Shown: positions 59,775 through 64,000 of the stretch, one piece after another
How positions within the stretch are numbered: position 1 is the stretch's first letter
Layout: each line of letters opens with the position of its first letter
The notes under the pieces: generated by a model
What the model saw: the letters and a program-made list of their open reading frames with translations, nothing else
What the model was told of the DNA's origin: nothing
Database searches by the model: none
Made by a program: the position numbers and the translations under genes
Source of the DNA: Zeimonas sp039807785
GTDB lineage: Bacteria > Pseudomonadota > Gammaproteobacteria > Burkholderiales > Burkholderiaceae_E
Assembly: GCA_039807785.1 (NCBI GenBank)
Contig: JBDHRX010000001.1
Coordinates: 1 to 64,000 of the forward strand
Direction: 5' to 3'
Length of the DNA stretch: 64,000 nucleotides

Positions 59775-61055
59775 TCAGCGCTCGAACGCGACCCGCCCGT
59801 CGACCACGGTGAAGCGGACCCGGCCGGTCACTTCCATCCCGAGATAGGGCGTGTGCCGGCCCTGGCTCAGCAGCCCCTCCCGGGTCACCGTCCAGGGCTC
59901 GGAGGGGTCGAACACGCACAGGTCGGCCGGCGCGCCGACGCCGATCCGGCCCACGTCGGCCGACGGGCCGAGCACCGCGCTCGCGCCGCAGGTCACCTTG
60001 CCGAGCGCGGCGGGCAGTCCGGTGCGCGTCTCGCCGGCCCATTTCAGCACCAGCGGCAGCAGCAGCTCGAGTCCGGTCACGCCGGGCTCGGCCTCGGCGA
60101 ACGGAAGCTGCTTGGCGTCGTCGTCCACCGGCGTGTGGTCGGAGCAGATCGCATCGAGCGTGCCGTCGGCGAGCGCGGCGCGAATGGCGTCGCGGTCGCG
60201 CTGCGAGCGAAACGGCGGATCGACGCGGTACTGGCTGTCGAAGTAGCCCACGTCGACGTCGATCAGGTGCAGGTGATGCACGGCGACGTCGGCGCTCACC
60301 GGCAACCCTTCGGCCTTCGCCCGGCGCACCAGCTCGAGCCCCGCGGCCGAGGACATCCGGCACAGGTGCACGCGGCAGCCGGTCTCCCGCACCAGGTCGA
60401 GGAGGGTGTGCAGCGCGATGGTCTCGGCCGAGACCGGGATCCCCGCCAGCCCCATCCGGGCGGCGACCGGCCCGCTGTGCGCGACGCCGCCGCGCGACAG
60501 GTGCGGATCCTGCGGGCGGACCCAGACGGTGAAGCCGTAGGTATTCGCGTAGAGCATCGCGCGCAGCAGCACCTGCGTGTCGACGATCGGGGCGCCGGCC
60601 TGCGAGAAGCCGACGCAGCCGGCCTCGGCCAGCTCGGCCATCTCGGTCAGGATCTCGCCCTTCAGCCCGACCGTCAGCGCGCCCAGCGGGAACAGGTGCG
60701 CCTGGTCGAGCCCGCGCGCCCGGTGCTTGAGCATCTCGACCAGGCCGGGCTCGTCGAGCGGCGGATCGGTGTCCGGCGGGCACGACAGCGCCGTCACGCC
60801 GCCGGCGAGCGCCGCGCGCATCTCGGACTCCAGCGTCGCCTTGTACTCGAAGCCCGGCTCGCGCAGCCGGGCGGCGAGGTCCACCAGCCCCGGGGCGACC
60901 GCCAGCCCCGACGCGTCGAGCCGGCGGTCGGCGTCGAACCCCTGCGGCGCCGGGCCGATCGCGACGATGCGCCCGTCGGCGACGTGCAGGTCGGCGCGCC
61001 GCTCGGTCGCCGAGGCCGGGTCGACGATGCGGCCGTCGAGAATGGAGAGTCTCAT
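59775..61055 (-). CDS. Dihydroorotase-like protein PyrC' (probably non-catalytic)
   Basis: 426 residues, amidohydrolase fold. Active dihydroorotases have Asp-x-His-x-His-x-Arg near the N-terminus; here the matching region reads GLVDLAARLREPG, with Ala61 and Arg63 in place of the two metal-binding His. Such PyrC' proteins in Pseudomonas and betaproteobacteria are inactive as dihydroorotase and are needed for assembly of the aspartate transcarbamoylase complex. pyrB lies 4 bases upstream, as expected. An active pyrC must be elsewhere in the genome. Confidence 0.9.
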   Translation of the reverse strand: MRLSILDGRIVDPASATERRADLHVADGRIVAIGPAPQGFDADRRLDASGLAVAPGLVDLAARLREPGFEYKATLESEMRAALAGGVTALSCPPDTDPPLDEPGLVEMLKHRARGLDQAHLFPLGALTVGLKGEILTEMAELAEAGCVGFSQAGAPIVDTQVLLRAMLYANTYGFTVWVRPQDPHLSRGGVAHSGPVAARMGLAGIPVSAETIALHTLLDLVRETGCRVHLCRMSSAAGLELVRRAKAEGLPVSADVAVHHLHLIDVDVGYFDSQYRVDPPFRSQRDRDAIRAALADGTLDAICSDHTPVDDDAKQLPFAEAEPGVTGLELLLPLVLKWAGETRTGLPAALGKVTCGASAVLGPSADVGRIGVGAPADLCVFDPSEPWTVTREGLLSQGRHTPYLGMEVTGRVRFTVVDGRVAFER

Positions 61056-61059
61056 GCGT

Positions 61060-62028
61060 TCACGATTGCGCGAGGATGCTCATCACGGCCATCCGGACCG
61101 CGATGCCGAAAGTGACCTGGTCCAGGATCACCGACTGCGGCCCGTCGGCTACCGCCGACTCGATCTCGACGCCCCGGTTCATCGGCCCGGGATGCATCAC
61201 GATGCAGCCGGGCGCGGCGAGCGCGAGCTTGTCCTGCGTCAGGCCGTACTGCTTGAAGTACTCCTGGGCCGAAGGCAGCAGCGCCCCGCGCATCCGCTCG
61301 TTCTGCAGCCGGAGCATGATGACGACGTCGACCCCGCGCAGCCCCTCGCGCATGTCGGTGAAGGTGCGCACGCCCAGTTGCTCGAGCCCCCCCGGCAGCA
61401 GCGTGCGCGGACCGATCACCCGCACCTCGGGGACACCGAGCGTGGTGAGCGCGTGGATGTCCGAGCGCGCCACGCGCGAATGCAGCACGTCGCCGACGAT
61501 CGCCACCGTGAGCCCGGTGAAATCGCCCTTGAAGTGGCGGATCGTGTACATGTCGAGCAGGCCCTGCGTCGGGTGCGCGTGACGGCCGTCGCCTGCATTG
61601 ACGACGTGCACGTGCCCCCTGCCGCGCGTCCGGTCGATGTGCTGGGCGATCAGGAACGGGGCGCCGCTCTCGGCGTGGCGCACGACGAACATGTCCGCGT
61701 GCATCGCGACCAGGTTGTCGATCGTGTCGAGCAGCGATTCGCCCTTCGATGCCGACGAGGTGCTGATGTTCAGGTTGATCACGTCGGCCGACAGCCGCTT
61801 GGCGGCGATCTCGAACGTAGTCCGCGTGCGGGTCGAGTTCTCGAAGAACAGGTTGAACACCGACTTGCCCCGCAGCAGCGGCACCTTCTTCACGTCGCGG
61901 TCGGACACGCCGACGAAGGTCGCCGCGGTGTCGAGGATGTGGTGGATCAGTTCCCGCGGAAGCCCCTCGATCGTGAGCAGATGGCGCAGTTGCCCGTTCT
62001 CGTTCAGCTGTGGATGGCGCAGGGGCAT
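61060..62028 (-). CDS. pyrB: Aspartate carbamoyltransferase catalytic chain PyrB
   Basis: 322 residues. It joins carbamoyl phosphate and aspartate, the first committed pyrimidine step. The carbamoyl-phosphate loop is FFENSTRTRTTFE (about 62-73), with SSASKGESLLDT, DGRHAHPTQGLLD and HPGPMNRGVE further on. No regulatory chain PyrI is present; in this lineage PyrC' takes part in the holoenzyme. pyrR ends 4 bases upstream. Confidence 0.96.
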   Translation of the reverse strand: MPLRHPQLNENGQLRHLLTIEGLPRELIHHILDTAATFVGVSDRDVKKVPLLRGKSVFNLFFENSTRTRTTFEIAAKRLSADVINLNISTSSASKGESLLDTIDNLVAMHADMFVVRHAESGAPFLIAQHIDRTRGRGHVHVVNAGDGRHAHPTQGLLDMYTIRHFKGDFTGLTVAIVGDVLHSRVARSDIHALTTLGVPEVRVIGPRTLLPGGLEQLGVRTFTDMREGLRGVDVVIMLRLQNERMRGALLPSAQEYFKQYGLTQDKLALAAPGCIVMHPGPMNRGVEIESAVADGPQSVILDQVTFGIAVRMAVMSILAQS

Positions 62029-62032
62029 GGCG

Positions 62033-62530
62033 TCATTCGATCCGGAGCGTGAAGCGGCCGTCCTCGGCGCGGCGGAACGCGAAGTTGCGCGGCGCCGGCA
62101 GCGGGTGCTCGCCCCCGCGGTAGCGGGCCTCGATGGGCAGCTCGCGACCGCCGCGGTCGAGCAGCACCGCCAGCTCGATGCGGGCCGGGCGACCGTAGTC
62201 GAACAGCTCGTTCATCGCCGCCCGCACGGTCCGGCCGGTGAACAGGATGTCGTCCACCAGCACGATGTCGGCGCCGTTCACCTCGAACGGCAGCTCGGTC
62301 GCCTTCATCTCCGCCGGCAGGCCGCGCCGCCCGTAGTCGTCGCGGTGGAAGGCGCTGGAGAGCACCCCCAGCGGCCGCGCGACCCGCAGGTCGCGATGCA
62401 GCCGCTCGGCGATCCAGGCGCCGCCGCTGTGGATGCCGATCAACGAGATGTCGCGGCCGGCGATGCCCGTGCGAACCGCCTGCAGCAGGCTCGCGTAGGT
62501 GGCTTCGGCGTCGGGAGTGGTGGGTGTCAT
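62033..62530 (-). CDS. pyrR: PyrR-type bifunctional regulator/uracil phosphoribosyltransferase
   Basis: 165 residues. The PRPP-binding motif is DIVLVDDILFTGRTVRAAM (about 92-110). Homologs are RNA-binding attenuators of pyr operons in Firmicutes; in proteobacteria the regulatory role is unclear and some have phosphoribosyltransferase activity. No PyrR-type antiterminator structure was noticed in the short leader of this operon. The start codon overlaps the ruvX stop (ATGA). Confidence 0.9.
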   Translation of the reverse strand: MTPTTPDAEATYASLLQAVRTGIAGRDISLIGIHSGGAWIAERLHRDLRVARPLGVLSSAFHRDDYGRRGLPAEMKATELPFEVNGADIVLVDDILFTGRTVRAAMNELFDYGRPARIELAVLLDRGGRELPIEARYRGGEHPLPAPRNFAFRRAEDGRFTLRIE

Positions 62531-63024
62531 CCTGGATTCGGAAGCCCGGGATCGGGCCGGCTGGAGAGGTATTGTCGCAGGATTACGGCGGCCGCCTCGT
62601 CGTCGATCGGCCCCGCGGCGACGGGCCGGCGCGCCAGGTCGGGGACGCCGGGCCGGCCCGGGGCCCGGGGCAAGCCGGCTTCGGCAGCCTCGGCCGCGGC
62701 GGCGCGCTCGCTCCGGATCTCGACGCTGGAGAAGCTCTCGTCGACCAGCGCCACCGGCAGGCCGAAGCGTCCTTCGAGCTGCCGGGCGAAGCGCTCGCAG
62801 CGCGGCGTGACCGGCAGCGACACGCCGTCGGGGTGGCGCGGGCGGCCCACCACGAACCGCTGCGGCGCCCACTCGGCCACGAGCGCGGCGATCGCCGCCC
62901 AGCGCGCCGCCACGGGCTCGGTCGGCACCACGCGCAGGGGGCGCGCCGCCCCGGTCAGGGTGTTCCCGACCGCGACGCCGATGCGCCGGATCCCGAAGTC
63001 GAAGCCGAGCAGCGTTTCCGCCAC
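62527..63024 (-). CDS. ruvX: Putative pre-16S rRNA nuclease / Holliday-junction resolvase-like RuvX (YqgF)
   Basis: 165 residues from a GTG directly abutting the yqgE stop. RNase H-like fold: GFDFGIRRIGVAVG supplies the first catalytic Asp (Asp9), VVGRPRHPDG and VDESFSSVEI the middle, and the DDEAAAVIL motif the last. It processes the 5' end of 16S rRNA in E. coli. A Pro/Ala-rich insertion (about 115-135) is longer than in many homologs. Confidence 0.92.
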   Translation of the reverse strand: MAETLLGFDFGIRRIGVAVGNTLTGAARPLRVVPTEPVAARWAAIAALVAEWAPQRFVVGRPRHPDGVSLPVTPRCERFARQLEGRFGLPVALVDESFSSVEIRSERAAAAEAAEAGLPRAPGRPGVPDLARRPVAAGPIDDEAAAVILRQYLSSRPDPGLPNPG

Positions 63025-63594
63025 TCAGGCATGCCCGGCCGAGGTCGCCAGGAAGGCGGGGTCGATCCCCAGCAGGCGGAACGCCGCGGCGAAGCGCTGC
63101 TCGGCCGGCGTATCGAAAATCAGTCCGGCGTCGGCGGGAACGGTCAGCCAGGCATTGCGCGAGATCTCGTCCTCGAGCTGGCCCGGCCCCCAGCCGGCAT
63201 AGCCCAGCGTGACCAGCATTCGCCGCGGCCCGCCCCCGGTCGCGACCGCCTCGAGGACATCCTTCGAGGACGTCAGCCCGAGCTCGCCGCCGACGGTGAC
63301 GGTGGAGTTCCACGCGCCGACCGGCTCGTGCAGGACGAACCCGCGATCCATCTGGACCGGTCCGCCGTAGAACACCGGCGAACTCGCGAGCGGCGCGATC
63401 TCGAGCTTGAGATCGATGCGCTCGAACAGGGTGGCGAGGTCGATCTCCATCGGCCGGTTGATGACCAGCCCCAGCGCGCCCTTCGCGCTGTGCTCGGCCA
63501 CGAACACGACCGTGCCCCCGAAGTTCGGATCGGCCATGTCGGGCATGGCGATCAGGAACTGGTTGGTGAGATCGGTGACGAACTGCTCGGCCAT
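63025..63594 (-). CDS. YqgE/AlgH family protein
   Basis: 189 residues from the ATG at 63594. LTNQFLIAMPDMADPNFGGTVV, GALGLVINRP and VFYGGPVQMDRGFVLHE are family hallmarks. The structure is known but the biochemical role is not; the link to alginate control in Pseudomonas is disputed. It is the first gene of the yqgE-ruvX-pyrR-pyrB-pyrC' run. A TACAAT -10 with a TTGTGC -35 lies immediately upstream. Confidence 0.92.
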   Translation of the reverse strand: MAEQFVTDLTNQFLIAMPDMADPNFGGTVVFVAEHSAKGALGLVINRPMEIDLATLFERIDLKLEIAPLASSPVFYGGPVQMDRGFVLHEPVGAWNSTVTVGGELGLTSSKDVLEAVATGGGPRRMLVTLGYAGWGPGQLEDEISRNAWLTVPADAGLIFDTPAEQRFAAAFRLLGIDPAFLATSAGHA

Positions 63595-63601
63595 GGCGTC
63601 G

Positions 63602-63630
63602 ATTGTACGGGGGCGCCCTCGACGGCACAA
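63602..63630 (-). promoter_or_regulatory. Candidate promoter of the yqgE-pyr operon
   Basis: On the minus strand, TTGTGC (63630-63625) is 17 bases from TACAAT (63607-63602). Transcription would begin near 63595, almost at the yqgE start codon, so the message would be leaderless or nearly so. Confidence 0.5.
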
Positions 63631-63648
63631 TCGGCCGCGCCCGGTGCC

Positions 63649-64000
63649 CTACGCTCCGGCGCGACGGCGACGCGACGCCGCGAAGGCGATCACCTGACCG
63701 AGCAATTCGTCTTCGCGGTACGGCTTGCCCAGATAGGCGTTCACGCCGAGCGACATCGCGTAGTTGCGATGCTTGTCCGCGGTGCGCGAGGTGATCATCA
63801 CGATCGGCAGGTCGCGGAAGCGCTCGTCGGCGCGCACGTGGCGGGTCAGATCGAAGCCGTCCATCCGCGGCATCTCGATGTCCACCAGCATCACGTCGGG
63901 GCGACGGTCTTGCAGCTGGCGCAGCGCGTCGACGCCGTCCTTGGCCAGCATCACGTCGTAGCCCTCGCGCAGCAGCAGGCGCTGCGTGGCCTTGCGGACC
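63649..64000 (-). CDS. C-terminal receiver domain of a ChpA/PilL-type hybrid sensor kinase (partial)
   Basis: The reading frame runs in from beyond the window end, so only about 117 C-terminal residues are seen. VRKATQRLLLREGYDV, the phospho-acceptor Asp in VMLVDIEMPRMDGFDL, Thr/Ser in VMITSRTADKHRN and the Lys in AYLGKPYREDELL form a CheY-like receiver. SLGVNAYLGKPY and the following tail are typical of ChpA/PilL, the CheA-like kinase controlling type IV pilus twitching. A separate response regulator is possible but less likely because the coding frame shows no start near the domain edge. Confidence 0.8.
   Translation of the reverse strand, partial: VRKATQRLLLREGYDVMLAKDGVDALRQLQDRRPDVMLVDIEMPRMDGFDLTRHVRADERFRDLPIVMITSRTADKHRNYAMSLGVNAYLGKPYREDELLGQVIAFAASRRRRAGA

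Noticed and set aside
63595..63648. PyrR-dependent attenuator ahead of the pyr genes
   Set aside because: The leader is too short and has no antiterminator/terminator hairpins.
1..64000. CRISPR arrays, insertion sequences, integrases or att repeats
   Set aside because: No regularly spaced repeats, transposase-like proteins or flanking direct repeats were noticed.

Overview
The window is a high-GC chromosomal segment that reads as a betaproteobacterium, most likely Burkholderiales. The evidence is gene order as well as protein sequence: thiS-thiG-trmB, pcm/rhodanese/tolC facing waaA, and algH(yqgE)-ruvX-pyrR-pyrB-pyrC' are all familiar betaproteobacterial arrangements. An H-NS/Bv3F-type protein and a ChpA/PilL-type receiver fit the same group. 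This assignment is inferred from recognition only; no search was run. No mobile element, integrase, rRNA or CRISPR array was found.

Layout. 1-5.5 kb: tRNA-Gly(CCC), a ClsC-like phospholipase D lipoprotein, thiS-thiG-trmB, and convergent uppP and thiD. 5.6-7.4 kb: an alkaline-phosphatase-superfamily gene with an apparently damaged reading frame, and a glycine-zipper protein. 7.6-10.2 kb: a fabA-fabB-fabI operon for unsaturated fatty acids. 10.3-15.4 kb: tetR-MFP-RND efflux operon with a clear palindromic operator. 15.4-19.2 kb: pcm-like methyltransferase, rhodanese, tolC and convergent waaA. 19.2-20.8 kb: rmlC-rmlD.

20.8-28.7 kb is a tight seven-gene operon, mostly joined by ATGA overlaps. 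It holds the full pseudaminic acid pathway (PseB, PseC, PseF, a PseG-PseH fusion, PseI), a polysialyltransferase-like enzyme and a capsule-synthesis-like protein. 28.9-30.7 kb has an H-NS-type protein and algC-like phosphomannomutase. 30.8-53.0 kb is a second glycan block whose base composition is less extreme than its flanks. It carries a bacillosamine-type pathway (PglF, PglC, PglD, PglE), a sugar amidotransferase with its own glutaminase domain, a Wzx-like flippase, a Wzy/WaaL/PglL-like ligase, two GT-C-like membrane glycosyltransferases and two methyltransferases. It ends in an Arn/Gtr-like set built on a dTDP-sugar: RmlB, RmlA, WecE-like transaminase, formyltransferase, ArnC-like GT2, SMR-like flippase and WbqC. 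Together these genes suggest a surface glycan (LPS, capsule or protein-linked) containing several rare amino sugars, assembled on undecaprenyl phosphate and modified in the periplasm.

53.1-64 kb returns to core functions: fpr and a tetR gene below a perfect 34-bp palindrome, ogt, wecB, apaH, ugd and a UDP-glucuronate epimerase placed right behind the pyrimidine operon (yqgE-ruvX-pyrR-pyrB-pyrC', where pyrC' lacks the metal-binding histidines), and the C-terminal receiver of a ChpA/PilL-type hybrid kinase cut by the window end.
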